Origin: Leuconostoc litchii | Lineage (GTDB): Bacteria; Bacillota; Bacilli; Lactobacillales; Lactobacillaceae | Length of the DNA stretch: 58,121 bases | Assembly (NCBI RefSeq): GCF_008107645.1 | Contig: NZ_SDGY01000005.1 | Span: 148,792 to 206,912 of the forward strand | Reading direction: 5' to 3' | Shown: positions 36,485 to 45,626 of the stretch, in pieces | Layout: every line of letters starts with the position of its first letter | Position numbering within the stretch: position 1 is the first letter of the stretch | Translations under genes and position numbers: made by a program | Notes under the pieces: generated by a model | What the model saw: the letters and a program-made list of their open reading frames with translations, nothing else | The model's database searches: none | What the model was told of the DNA's origin: nothing

Positions 36485-37510
36485 ATGGAAACTTGGAATG
36501 AACAAACAATTAAAAAATTTCGTAAAACATTACTTGACTGGTATGATGATGAAGGACGATTTCATTTGCCATGGCGTGTAAATCATGAACCATATCGTGT
36601 ATTGGTTTCAGAAATCATGTTACAACAAACACGTGTAGATACTGTGATTCCTTATTTTGAACGTTTTATGAAACAATTACCGACGGTTGAAGATTTAGCT
36701 AAGGCACCGGAAGAAGTCGTCCTCAAATTATGGGAAGGATTGGGATACTATTCTCGGGCACGTAACTTACAAAAAGCAGCACAATTTGTTGTTAATGAAT
36801 TACATGGAAGTTGGCCTGAAAGTAGTGAAGATTTACAATCATTGCCAGGTGTTGGTCCTTATACAGCGGCAGCCATTAGTTCAATTAGCTTTGGAGAAAC
36901 TGTACCAGCTGTTGATGGTAATCAATATCGGGTCTTTAGTCGATTGCTAAAAATTGATGCAGATATCGCTGATACAAAATCACGAAAAATATTTTACGAT
37001 ATTATTGCACCTATTGTTGACCCGGAAAGACCAGGTGATTTTAATCAAGCCATAATGGATTTGGGTTCAAGTTACATGACTACTAAAAATCCAAACAGTG
37101 CTCAATCACCAGTTCGTCAGTTTAATGCGGCCTATCGTGATGGTGTTGAAGATCAATATCCTGTTAAAACTAAAAAGCAAAGACCTATAAAACAATTGTT
37201 TATGGCTTCCGTAGTCAAAAAAAATGGTCAATTATTATTTGAAAAAAGACCTAATAATGGCTTATTAGCTGGATTTTGGACATTTCCTTTGAAACAAATT
37301 GACAGTGTGGAAGATTTAGTAGGTGAACAGCTTAATATCAAGCCCGTGGTTCATATATTTACGCATCGTCGTTGGGAAATTTGGTTGGTTGAGCAAAAAG
37401 CAGACAATCTCCAAGACAACCAGCGTTATCTTAGTCCTGAAGAATGGCAATCCCTCAGTTTGCCAAAGGTACAACATAAATTATTGGAGAAACTGTATGA
37501 TACCGAATAA
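36485..37510 (+). CDS. mutY: A/G-specific adenine DNA glycosylase lacking the Fe-S cluster
   Basis: A 341-residue MutY that removes adenine opposite 8-oxoguanine. Catalytic Glu43 (VSEIMLQQTRV) and Asp144 (PAVDGNQYRV) and the helix-hairpin-helix LPGVGPYTAAAI are present. The C-terminal Nudix-like domain (about 230-335) that reads 8-oxoG follows. The four cysteines of the [4Fe-4S] cluster are replaced by Met198, Ser205, Ser208 and Asn214. Clusterless MutY is known in Lactobacillales. It overlaps the next gene by 14 bp. Confidence 0.93.
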   Translation: METWNEQTIKKFRKTLLDWYDDEGRFHLPWRVNHEPYRVLVSEIMLQQTRVDTVIPYFERFMKQLPTVEDLAKAPEEVVLKLWEGLGYYSRARNLQKAAQFVVNELHGSWPESSEDLQSLPGVGPYTAAAISSISFGETVPAVDGNQYRVFSRLLKIDADIADTKSRKIFYDIIAPIVDPERPGDFNQAIMDLGSSYMTTKNPNSAQSPVRQFNAAYRDGVEDQYPVKTKKQRPIKQLFMASVVKKNGQLLFEKRPNNGLLAGFWTFPLKQIDSVEDLVGEQLNIKPVVHIFTHRRWEIWLVEQKADNLQDNQRYLSPEEWQSLSLPKVQHKLLEKLYDTE

Positions 37511-38606
37511 TAGATATAAAAATATTTTCTTTTGGACGATTGAGCTATTAGCTTTGTCACTATTAATTTTGATAGTTTCTCGGTTTGATTTTTTGATGAA
37601 ACCAATTTCTGTATTTATTTCGACGGTGTTTGTTCCGCTAATTGTTGCTGGATTTTTATACTATGTATTGAAACCGATTGTGGCGCTCTTAGAAAAGGTC
37701 ACAATTAAAGGTCATAAAATACCACATAAATTAGCTGTAATTGTGACCTTTATGTTGTTTTTAGGTATGATTGCCGGTGCTTTAGTCTTGTTGATTCCTA
37801 CGCTAGTAGCAGAAATTACAAACTTAATTACATCCTTGCCAGACTTTGCAAAAACAGTACAAGCTTTTGCCACGGACTCATTGCAAAGTAAGTGGTTATC
37901 GAATTTAAATTTAGCCATTGATGTTGATGAAGTTAAAAGCGCAATTGGTAAGTATTCGGCATCATTTTTAACAGTTACAGCTGGTACGTTAGGCAGTGTT
38001 GTTTCAATGATAACTTCAGTTACTATCAATGTTATTACTATTCCAGTAGTCTTATTTTATATGTTAAGTGATGGTGAGCGATTGGTACCAGCAATTCAAA
38101 AGCTGTTTCCGGCACGCTTTGCTGACAATGTAAAAGAGCTGACAACTAAAATGGATAAAACCATTGAAAAATATATTTCTGGACAGGCTATTGAAATGTT
38201 ATTTGTCGGCATTACAATGGCAATTGGATATTTGATTATCGGTCAACCATATGCTTGGTTATTTGGTGTTATTGCAGGTATTACTAATATCGTACCTTAT
38301 ATTGGTCCGTGGATTGGGGTTATACCATCGTTGATAGTGGCCAGTACACAATCATGGAAACAAGTATTATTGGTGTTAATTGTGATGACAGTAGTGCAAC
38401 AACTAGATGGTAATTTTATTTATCCAAATGTGATTGGTAAAACATTAAAGATTCACCCCTTAACTATTATGATTCTTTTGATGGTTGCTGGTAATTTATG
38501 GGGGATTGTTGGTATGATTTTGATCATACCAACATATGCAGTCGCTCGCACAGTTATTAAATTTGCCGTTGAAATGCGTGCTTTAACCAGAGATCAGCAT
38601 GAATAA
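37497..38606 (+). CDS. AI-2E family transporter (PerM/YtvI-like)
   Basis: A 369-residue membrane protein with about seven to eight segments. VPLIVAGFLYYVLKPIVALL near the N-terminus, and later GVIAGITNIVPYIGPWIG and IYPNVIGKTLKIHPLTIMIL, are family hallmarks. It starts inside the end of mutY with GGAGAA before the ATG. Members export AI-2 or other small solutes or act as sodium/proton antiporters; the role here is open. Confidence 0.88.
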   Translation: MIPNNRYKNIFFWTIELLALSLLILIVSRFDFLMKPISVFISTVFVPLIVAGFLYYVLKPIVALLEKVTIKGHKIPHKLAVIVTFMLFLGMIAGALVLLIPTLVAEITNLITSLPDFAKTVQAFATDSLQSKWLSNLNLAIDVDEVKSAIGKYSASFLTVTAGTLGSVVSMITSVTINVITIPVVLFYMLSDGERLVPAIQKLFPARFADNVKELTTKMDKTIEKYISGQAIEMLFVGITMAIGYLIIGQPYAWLFGVIAGITNIVPYIGPWIGVIPSLIVASTQSWKQVLLVLIVMTVVQQLDGNFIYPNVIGKTLKIHPLTIMILLMVAGNLWGIVGMILIIPTYAVARTVIKFAVEMRALTRDQHE

Positions 38607-38648
38607 TGATTTTTTAACTAAGTTAATCAATTAAATGTGTATTACCCC

Positions 38649-38677
38649 TTGACTCATTTTACTTTTTCCAGTAAAAT
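38649..38677 (+). promoter_or_regulatory. Promoter of the tRNA-Leu/tRNA-Thr unit
   Basis: TTGACT (38649-38654) and TAAAAT (38672-38677) with a 17-nt spacer, about 20 nt before tRNA-Leu. Confidence 0.7.
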
Positions 38678-38697
38678 TAAATGGTTGTGTAATACAT

Positions 38698-38779
38698 GCG
38701 GGTGTGGCGGAACTGGCAGACGCGCTGGATTTAGGTTCCAGTGGAGTAATCCGTGCAGGTTCGATTCCTGTCACCCGTA
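38698..38779 (+). tRNA. tRNA-Leu (anticodon UAG)
   Basis: An 82-nt class II tRNA. Acceptor arms are GCGGGTG and CACCCGT with discriminator A. The anticodon arm is CTGGA-TTTAGGT-TCCAG. A long variable arm and the T-loop TTCGATT are present. CCA is not encoded. Confidence 0.95.
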
Positions 38780-38854
38780 TAATATGGTCGCCGCCATATT
38801 TATATGTTAGAGTATCTGGTATTATTTACTTGTAGTACTTGAGTACTTTGATTT

Positions 38855-38927
38855 GCCGACCTAGCTCAGTTGATAGAGCATCTCACTAGTAATGAGGGGG
38901 TCGCCGGTTTGAGCCCGGCGGTCGGCA
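38855..38927 (+). tRNA. tRNA-Thr (anticodon AGU)
   Basis: A 73-nt cloverleaf. Acceptor arms are GCCGACC and GGTCGGC with discriminator A. The anticodon stem TCTCA/TGAGG encloses the loop CTAGTAA, giving anticodon AGT, that is Thr with A at position 34. The T-arm is GCCGG-TTTGAGC-CCGGC. A34 in a threonine tRNA is unusual in bacteria. Confidence 0.93.
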
Positions 38928-38936
38928 TCGTTATAG

Positions 38937-38966
38937 AAAGAGTCCTACTTAGGACTCTTTTTATTT
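38937..38966 (+). terminator. Terminator after the tRNA pair
   Basis: AAAGAGTCCTA and TAGGACTCTTT arms with a T-rich tail; on the other strand it may also serve hflX. Confidence 0.85.
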
Positions 38967-38993
38967 TTTAAATGATTAAAAAAGCATGGACAC

Positions 38994-40295
38994 TTAGGAA
39001 TCCACACTAGTTGTGTTAACAATATATTGCTGGAAAAGATTACGTTCAAATTTAGATAATTCTACAGTCAACCAGCTACCAGTTTCGTCATATTCTTCAG
39101 TTATAAATTTATGTTGGGCTGCTAACTGTGCTACGACGTCATTTTTGTCAAAAGAAATGTGCAAGGTCACAATTTTGCTATCTTTAAAAATATGCTTAAC
39201 AATTAAATCAATAAGAGCATCTTGTGACTCTGAATTTAGTGCTGAAACGGTAATTGTATGATCGCCAGAAATTTCCGGATAATGCAATGATGCTTTATCT
39301 GCCTTATTGTAGACTGTTATAACAGGTTTATCGGTGATGCCGATTTCTGTTAGTGTTTTTTCGGTTGTTGCCATCATATTTTGATAATGTTCATCCGAAA
39401 CATCAACTACATGTAGGATTAAGTCTGCATGTGCGGCTTCTTGTAGCGTTGATTTGAATGCCGCAACCAAATTATGAGGAAGTTTTGATACAAAACCAAC
39501 AGTGTCACTTAATAAAAACTGCCTTTTATCTGGTAATGTTAATTGACGAACGGTAGTGTTTAGTGTAGCAAACAGCATATCTTTTTCAAAAACTTGTTTA
39601 CTTTCATCTGTTTCTGAACCAATACCAAATCGAGACAGCAAACGATTCATTAATGTTGATTTACCGGCATTCGTATAACCTACTAGGGCAACATTAGGTA
39701 AGTTATTATTACGTCGCTGCATAGCACGTGTGTGTTCACTTTTATCTAATTCAGTTAACTCTTGACGAACATGTACCATCTGCGAGGTAATACGTTGACG
39801 AGACTGTTCGAGTTTTGTTTCACCAGAACCACGGGAGGTGAAACCAGCGCCACCTGTACCGGTTTGTTGATCAAGGGAGATAGACATACTTGTGCGCAAA
39901 CGTGGTAGTTGATATTGTAAACGTGCTAATTGAACTTGTAGTTTTGCTACTTTAGTTTGTGCACGTTGCGCGAAAATTTCGAGAATTAAGCCTGTACGAT
40001 CAACAACAGTTGCTTCTGTCATTTTTTCTAGGTTTCGAATTTGAGAAGGTGATAGTTCGTCATTCACGACAATTAAATCAACCTCATAAGTTTTTACTGC
40101 GTTTCCAAGTTCTTCAACTTTACCTTTACCAAAGTAAGTGCCAGGATTAGGTCGTTCTAATTTTTGTGTAAATGTTTCAACTGGTTCTAGGTTGTTTGCT
40201 TTTGCTAAATTGGCTAATTCTTCAAGTTCATAATCTAGATTTCCTTGACTAGTTGTTAAACCAATCAAAAATACTTTGCGAGGGTCTTCTTGCAT
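38994..40295 (-). CDS. hflX: Ribosome-associated GTPase HflX
   Basis: A 433-residue GTPase. The N-terminal domain (about 1-160) is followed by a Gly-rich linker region (TGTGGAGFTSRGSGETKLEQ) and the G domain: G1 GYTNAGKSTLMNRL, G3 DTVGFVSKLP, G4 NKAD. HflX splits stalled 70S ribosomes under stress. GGAGG precedes the ATG ending at 40295, but it lies within a hairpin. A 160-nt leader with a possible five-codon upstream frame runs back to a near-perfect promoter. Confidence 0.93.
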   Translation of the reverse strand: MQEDPRKVFLIGLTTSQGNLDYELEELANLAKANNLEPVETFTQKLERPNPGTYFGKGKVEELGNAVKTYEVDLIVVNDELSPSQIRNLEKMTEATVVDRTGLILEIFAQRAQTKVAKLQVQLARLQYQLPRLRTSMSISLDQQTGTGGAGFTSRGSGETKLEQSRQRITSQMVHVRQELTELDKSEHTRAMQRRNNNLPNVALVGYTNAGKSTLMNRLLSRFGIGSETDESKQVFEKDMLFATLNTTVRQLTLPDKRQFLLSDTVGFVSKLPHNLVAAFKSTLQEAAHADLILHVVDVSDEHYQNMMATTEKTLTEIGITDKPVITVYNKADKASLHYPEISGDHTITVSALNSESQDALIDLIVKHIFKDSKIVTLHISFDKNDVVAQLAAQHKFITEEYDETGSWLTVELSKFERNLFQQYIVNTTSVDS

Positions 40296-40297
40296 AA

Positions 40298-40334
40298 AAA
40301 TGCCTCCAATCAAATTGCGAGACTGGGGGCATTT
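40298..40334 (-). promoter_or_regulatory. Hairpin sequestering the hflX ribosome-binding site
   Basis: On the minus strand AAATGCCCCCA pairs with TGGAGGCATTT (one C-A mismatch) around a 15-nt loop. The 3' arm contains GGAGG and ends two bases before the ATG. With the T residues behind it, it could also act as a terminator. Confidence 0.6.
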
Positions 40335-40413
40335 AACGTGTTTAGGACGAAAAGTGCAAACCAATCTCAAGAAAAGTTCATAAAAACAACGGACTGCTTT
40401 TATTCACTGCATC

Positions 40414-40431
40414 TTAAAATTTGTTTACCAA
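40414..40431 (-). CDS. Possible five-codon leader frame of hflX
   Basis: On the minus strand TTG-GTA-AAC-AAA-TTT-TAA (MVNKF) has AGAGG 9 nt upstream and lies 25 nt after the probable transcription start. Very short, so chance is possible. It matters because antibiotic-responsive hflX relatives in Listeria use a short upstream frame. Confidence 0.3.
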   Translation of the reverse strand: MVNKF

Positions 40432-40462
40432 GTTCTCGTACCTCTTTTTTCTTAATAGTGCT

Positions 40463-40491
40463 AGTGTATAAGTTTTATTTGTAATTGTCAA
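40463..40491 (-). promoter_or_regulatory. Promoter of hflX
   Basis: On the minus strand TTGACA (40491-40486) and TACACT (40468-40463) with a 17-nt spacer. The start would be near 40456, leaving a leader of about 160 nt. Confidence 0.75.
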
Positions 40492-40575
40492 TAAGAAGGT
40501 TGTTTAGTTTGTGATAATTTGTTCAACTTTGTCGGTAGATTTAACGTATAATATAATAAGTTAACTAATTAATAG

Positions 40576-41607
<1,032 letters not shown>

Positions 41608-41608
41608 A

Positions 41609-41640
41609 AGCTCGGAATTATCCGAACTTTTTTATTTTTT
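41609..41640 (+). terminator. Weak terminator after trpS
   Basis: A short TCGGA/TCCGA stem with a long T-run. Confidence 0.6.
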
Positions 41641-41702
41641 AACGATACGGTAGATAGTTAATTAATAAATATGTTATTAAATTTATTTATTTTGGAGAAA
41701 TG

Positions 41703-43031
41703 ATGGGAAATAATGAAGAAAAATTAAACCGTGGTTTTGGTTTATCGGCATCATTAGCATTGGTTGTTGGCACAATTATTGGATCAGGAATTTTTTTCAA
41801 GCAAGGGAGCGTCTTAGCGTCAGCAGGGAGCACCACTTCGGCAATGATGGCCTGGATCGCAGGTGGTATTTTAACTCTAGCTTCAGGTATTAGCGTAGCT
41901 GAAATTGGTTCACAGATGGATCAAACTGGTGGTATTTATATATATATTGAAAAAATTTATGGTAAAATCTGGGGATTTCTAGCTGGATGGATGCAGGTTA
42001 TCTTTTATGGTCCAGCGATGATGAGTTCTATTGCTGCGTATTTTGGTATTTTATTTGTTGATTTATTTGGTTTATCCAAGACTTTTGCCATACCTGCAGC
42101 AATCATTGGATTATCTTTTGTTGGTATTATCAATTCTGTGCCTAATCGATTTAGCGCTGGATTCCAGATTTTAACGACTACAATAAAGATGCTACCTATC
42201 ATTGCATTAATTATTTTTGGTCTATTCTTCGGACAACATGATGCCATTGGCCAGACGGTCTCAGGGATTACTGGTGGTCAAGGTGGTTTTGGTGTAGCTA
42301 TATTAGCAACATTATTTGCCTATGATGGTTGGGTTACATTAGCTAATATTAGTGGTGAAATTAAAAATCCACAAAAAGTGTTACCTAAAGCTATTGTTTT
42401 TGGTATTTTAATTGTCATTGTGGCTTATGTTGGCGTGAGTTTTGGTGTATACCAAAGTTTATCCGCAAATAACATAGTTAAGTTTGGTCAAAATACAACT
42501 TTATATATGGCTACTAATGCATTTGGTGTGATTGGTGGCCGATTGTTAAGTGTGGCCGTGTTGATTTCGTTACTAGGCACATTGAATGGTAAGGTTGTTT
42601 CGTTTCCACGGGTGCTATTTGCAATGGCAAATGACGGATTATTTCCTTTTGCCCAACAATTTTCAAAAATAAATATGCGCTCACGTACACCTAATAAGGC
42701 GATTTGGTTTATGATTTCTCTTGGCATTTTGATGATTATTTTCACTAATCCAGATAGACTAACAGATATCGCTATTTTCACTACTTTTTTATTTTACATA
42801 TTAGTATTTATTGGTGTCTTTAAATTGCGTAAACAGGATCCTTTGGGTGAACGTCGTGGTTTTTCTATGCCTTTGTATCCTTGGTTACCGCTACTGGCAA
42901 TAGGAGGTTCGTTGTATGTTGAAATCTCAGAAATTTTACATGATTTATCTGGTGTAGCTATATCAATTGTTATTGTCGCTATCGGTTACCCTGTTTATAA
43001 GTTCTTATCTCGTCGTACTGATAACAATTGA
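41703..43031 (+). CDS. APC-family amino acid permease, SteT/LAT-like
   Basis: A 442-residue membrane protein with about 12 segments. LALVVGTIIGSGIFFKQGSV is the conserved substrate-binding start of TM1, and LATLFAYDGWVTLANISGEI lies in TM6. The sequence is nearest in style to serine/threonine exchangers of the LAT group. I prefer the second of two tandem ATGs because of spacing from GGAG. The amino acid moved is not determinable. Confidence 0.83.
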   Translation: MGNNEEKLNRGFGLSASLALVVGTIIGSGIFFKQGSVLASAGSTTSAMMAWIAGGILTLASGISVAEIGSQMDQTGGIYIYIEKIYGKIWGFLAGWMQVIFYGPAMMSSIAAYFGILFVDLFGLSKTFAIPAAIIGLSFVGIINSVPNRFSAGFQILTTTIKMLPIIALIIFGLFFGQHDAIGQTVSGITGGQGGFGVAILATLFAYDGWVTLANISGEIKNPQKVLPKAIVFGILIVIVAYVGVSFGVYQSLSANNIVKFGQNTTLYMATNAFGVIGGRLLSVAVLISLLGTLNGKVVSFPRVLFAMANDGLFPFAQQFSKINMRSRTPNKAIWFMISLGILMIIFTNPDRLTDIAIFTTFLFYILVFIGVFKLRKQDPLGERRGFSMPLYPWLPLLAIGGSLYVEISEILHDLSGVAISIVIVAIGYPVYKFLSRRTDNN

Positions 43032-43114
43032 TACATATAAAGACAATCACTACAACTTATAAACTACATTTATCGAACATTTATATCATGATATTTTGAA
43101 AAATTGTAGGAGAT

Positions 43115-43156
43115 TTCAAATTAAAAAACACCAGTACTGGTGTTTTTTAATTTGAA
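43115..43156. terminator. 42-bp perfect palindrome, shared terminator of permease and LCP gene
   Basis: The sequence is a perfect dyad centred between 43135 and 43136, with an ACACCAGT/ACTGGTGT core and A/T flanks. It includes the stop codon and last codons of the LCP gene and serves two convergent genes. Confidence 0.85.
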
Positions 43157-44328
43157 GAACTCTCTTCCGTATCGGTTGATTCATCATTGTCTGGCCTTAA
43201 ATAATCTGCTATTGTTTGCAATGAACTTGGTATATCACCACCATAAGCTGATCCAGTAGTGGCATGCTTTAGTCCCAGTGCTTTACGTGCTAAATTAGTA
43301 ACACGTTGCTTTTCCTTTTGCGTAACTACCTCGTACGAAACATTATTACCATCAGAATCGGGGTAACTAGTGCTGACACCCTGAATGTGTTCTGTGATAA
43401 TATTTTTAGCCGCACTTGTATATTTACTTGCAATAGTAGTTAAATCTCCAAATGATAAATCTGTTTGGACATTAGAACTCATGGTGTTCATGAACTTAGT
43501 ATTCAGTAGGCTTGAAACGTTAGCTGATTTTTTAATTAATGCCTCTAAAACTAAACGTTGGCGCTTTTGGCGACCATAATCACCTTCAGGATCATCATAG
43601 CGCATACGTGAAAAGGCTAATGCAGCATCGCCTGTCATAATATGTTTTGTTGCTGACCAAGTAACCCCGTTATCATCAGAATGTTCGTAACCAGTGCTAC
43701 CTTTATGAAAACGGTATAGGTTGTCACCGTAATCATGAGCTGTTTCTTGACTGTAGGTGAAATCAAGAGGTGATTTAACAGAAATTCCACCAACTTGAGT
43801 GACCATTTTTTCTAAACCAGACATATTCACTAGAGCGTAAAAATCGATAGGAACATTTAGGTATGATTCAACAGTCTTTATTGCAGTAGCTGTCGATCCG
43901 TAAGCATAGGCTGCGTTTATTTTTTGTGGGAAAGTACTTTCATAGCCAGGAATAGATACCATGGCATCACGAGGGATAGAAATCATGGTAGTTTTTTTAC
44001 TCTTGGGATTAACTTGGAGTAACATCATCGAATCTGTACGTCCTTTATAAGTGCGCCCAAGTTCACCGGTGTCTGTTCCAAATAAAAGAATTGATAGTGG
44101 TTTACCACTTTTAACAATGGTTGATACGTTACGTGACTTAGTAACACCACTGCTTTTATAAGTTTTATCAATAGCTGACTTAGTATTATTAATTGCTAAC
44201 CAAGCAAAAGTACCTGTTACAATAACAAGAAGGCCAATAAGGATTAAAATAATGTTTCGTAACTTGTGATTACTTGGTTGGTAGCGATCAATGCGAGAAT
44301 TAACTTTAGTATTTTTATTTTTTTTCAT
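43147..44328 (-). CDS. LytR-CpsA-Psr (LCP) family wall-polymer ligase
   Basis: A 393-residue protein with a short basic cytoplasmic start, one membrane helix (about 27-48) and an external LCP domain. GTDTGELGRTYKGRTDSMML, ISIPRDAMVSIPGY and INAAYAYGS hold the conserved Asp and Arg residues of the family, and FSRMRYDDPEGDYGRQKRQR closes it. It probably links teichoic acids or other polymers to peptidoglycan. The acidic Ser-rich C-terminal tail is variable. A second strand-symmetric terminator covers its 3' end. Confidence 0.9.
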   Translation of the reverse strand: MKKNKNTKVNSRIDRYQPSNHKLRNIILILIGLLVIVTGTFAWLAINNTKSAIDKTYKSSGVTKSRNVSTIVKSGKPLSILLFGTDTGELGRTYKGRTDSMMLLQVNPKSKKTTMISIPRDAMVSIPGYESTFPQKINAAYAYGSTATAIKTVESYLNVPIDFYALVNMSGLEKMVTQVGGISVKSPLDFTYSQETAHDYGDNLYRFHKGSTGYEHSDDNGVTWSATKHIMTGDAALAFSRMRYDDPEGDYGRQKRQRLVLEALIKKSANVSSLLNTKFMNTMSSNVQTDLSFGDLTTIASKYTSAAKNIITEHIQGVSTSYPDSDGNNVSYEVVTQKEKQRVTNLARKALGLKHATTGSAYGGDIPSSLQTIADYLRPDNDESTDTEESSSN

Positions 44329-44715
44329 GGTGGTCTCTCGATATTTTTGGCCAAATTGGAATAATAATTATAAATTATATGATTATGTTGTTTAAGGATG
44401 CAACGTATAGCGACTAATTTGCCATGATTTCAGTTTGAATCCACGACCAAAATGTTGATAAAAATCAACTATCTCTAAGCATAACGTCTCAAGTTAAATT
44501 CAAGATTAAATAAAGCGCAGTAGTTTTTTATTAATATATCCCATATAATGCTACAATTATTAAGAGCTATAAGCAAACAAGTTTGTAGAAATTTAATAAT
44601 TGGGAGCATGTGCTTACCAACTTATTTTGAAATCAAATTGATTTGTCTATGTAAAATTATTTCAAGATGCGAAACAAAGTTCAATTTGAAAAATAAGCAT
44701 GCACAATTTAGAACG
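44329..44715. other. AT-rich gap between divergent lcp and the PAP2-like gene
   Basis: No convincing gene or RNA. It must hold the promoters of both divergent genes: TATAAT-like boxes occur near 44365 (minus) and 44541 (plus), but without clear -35 boxes. A frame continues upstream of the PAP2-like gene to 44548 but lacks coding character. Confidence 0.5.
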
Positions 44716-45369
44716 ATGTTAATTCCACCAGACAAAGTTAGAAAAAGATTAATTATTATTTTTGGCATAGCCTTTATATTTTTAGCCATTCAGGTTCGGT
44801 TTCATACGATATTTATACAAGTAATTGATGCAGCCAGTGATTTTGTGGTGCATGGTATTTTAGCTACAAAAGTGCCTCTTTTTTTTAGTTTAGGTCATTT
44901 TTTTGCTAATTATTGGGTAGTAATCTTGATGATTTTAGTCGTGGTATCCTTCCTGTCCTTCATCAATTATCAAGTTGCTGCCTGGTGGTTTGGGATAATG
45001 CAGGTTCTTGGTATGTTGGTTACTTGGCTAATAACATTTATCTTACGTATCCATTGGCAAGATGGGCCGCAATTAGGAGAAACTATACCCAGTTTATTGT
45101 TAATGTGGTGGATGCAGATATTACTGATCGTTATTATTATCGTTTCACACCTCGTCAAGTCAAGAAACATTCAAATTGTTTTTTGTATACTTTTGGTTTC
45201 TTTTTGGTCAATTATAATGCTCGATCGAATATTTTCGTACAATATGGCATTTACCAGTGGATTAGGAGCTATGACATTTGGTTATTCTTGGTGGCAATTT
45301 AGTGCCAAACAGTACTATGAACATGCCAAGCACTGGCAGAAGGTATTGAAAATTGACGGTCGTGTGTAA
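44716..45369 (+). CDS. PAP2-like membrane protein with degenerate motifs
   Basis: A membrane protein of 217 residues with five to six hydrophobic segments and the general layout of small PAP2 lipid phosphatases. The expected motifs look lost: RIHWQDGPQ replaces K-x6-RP, IPSLLLMWW stands where PSGH should be, and LDRIFSYNMAFTSGLG where SR-x5-H-x3-D should be. It is thus probably not an active phosphatase. The start is uncertain: 44608 and 44548 are also in frame, and none has a strong ribosome-binding site. Confidence 0.6.
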   Translation: MLIPPDKVRKRLIIIFGIAFIFLAIQVRFHTIFIQVIDAASDFVVHGILATKVPLFFSLGHFFANYWVVILMILVVVSFLSFINYQVAAWWFGIMQVLGMLVTWLITFILRIHWQDGPQLGETIPSLLLMWWMQILLIVIIIVSHLVKSRNIQIVFCILLVSFWSIIMLDRIFSYNMAFTSGLGAMTFGYSWWQFSAKQYYEHAKHWQKVLKIDGRV

Positions 45370-45393
45370 GTATGTTATCATTTTCTTATTGTC

Positions 45394-45608
45394 AAAGAGG
45401 TTGCAACCAACATGAGTCACATAATTGAGTCCGCCAGGACATTGAAGTTATGTAAAAGGGGAGGTTGCCGAAAAGGTTAGCTGGCAAGATAACCTTTGGG
45501 CTAGTGATTAATAGTTACTAGACTGTCGCAAGTTTGCGGTGCGCTTTGAAAAGTGATTATATAATGACTTTTTAAACCTCTTCCTATTTGTTCAGGAGAG
45601 GTTTTTTA
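45394..45608 (+). promoter_or_regulatory. Lysine riboswitch (L-box) with terminator
   Basis: The L-box landmarks are in order: AGAGGTTGC, CATGAGTCA, AAAGGGGAGGTTGCCGAAAA, the AAGGTTA/TAACCTT arm, CTAGTGATTAATAGTTACTAG and the closing ACTGTCGC. A terminator with AAACCTC and GAGGTTT arms plus TCCT/AGGA at 45574-45604 ends in T residues. Its 5' arm can pair with the 5' AGAGGTT of the aptamer. Lysine should stabilise the terminator and shut off the permease gene behind it. Confidence 0.9.
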
Positions 45609-45626
45609 TTTTGAAAAGGAGATATT

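Noticed and set aside
44548-44715. N-terminal extension of the PAP2-like protein
   Set aside because: No ribosome-binding site at 44548, and the extra residues are Cys-rich and unlike a membrane protein start; 44716 fits the usual size better. Not fully excluded.
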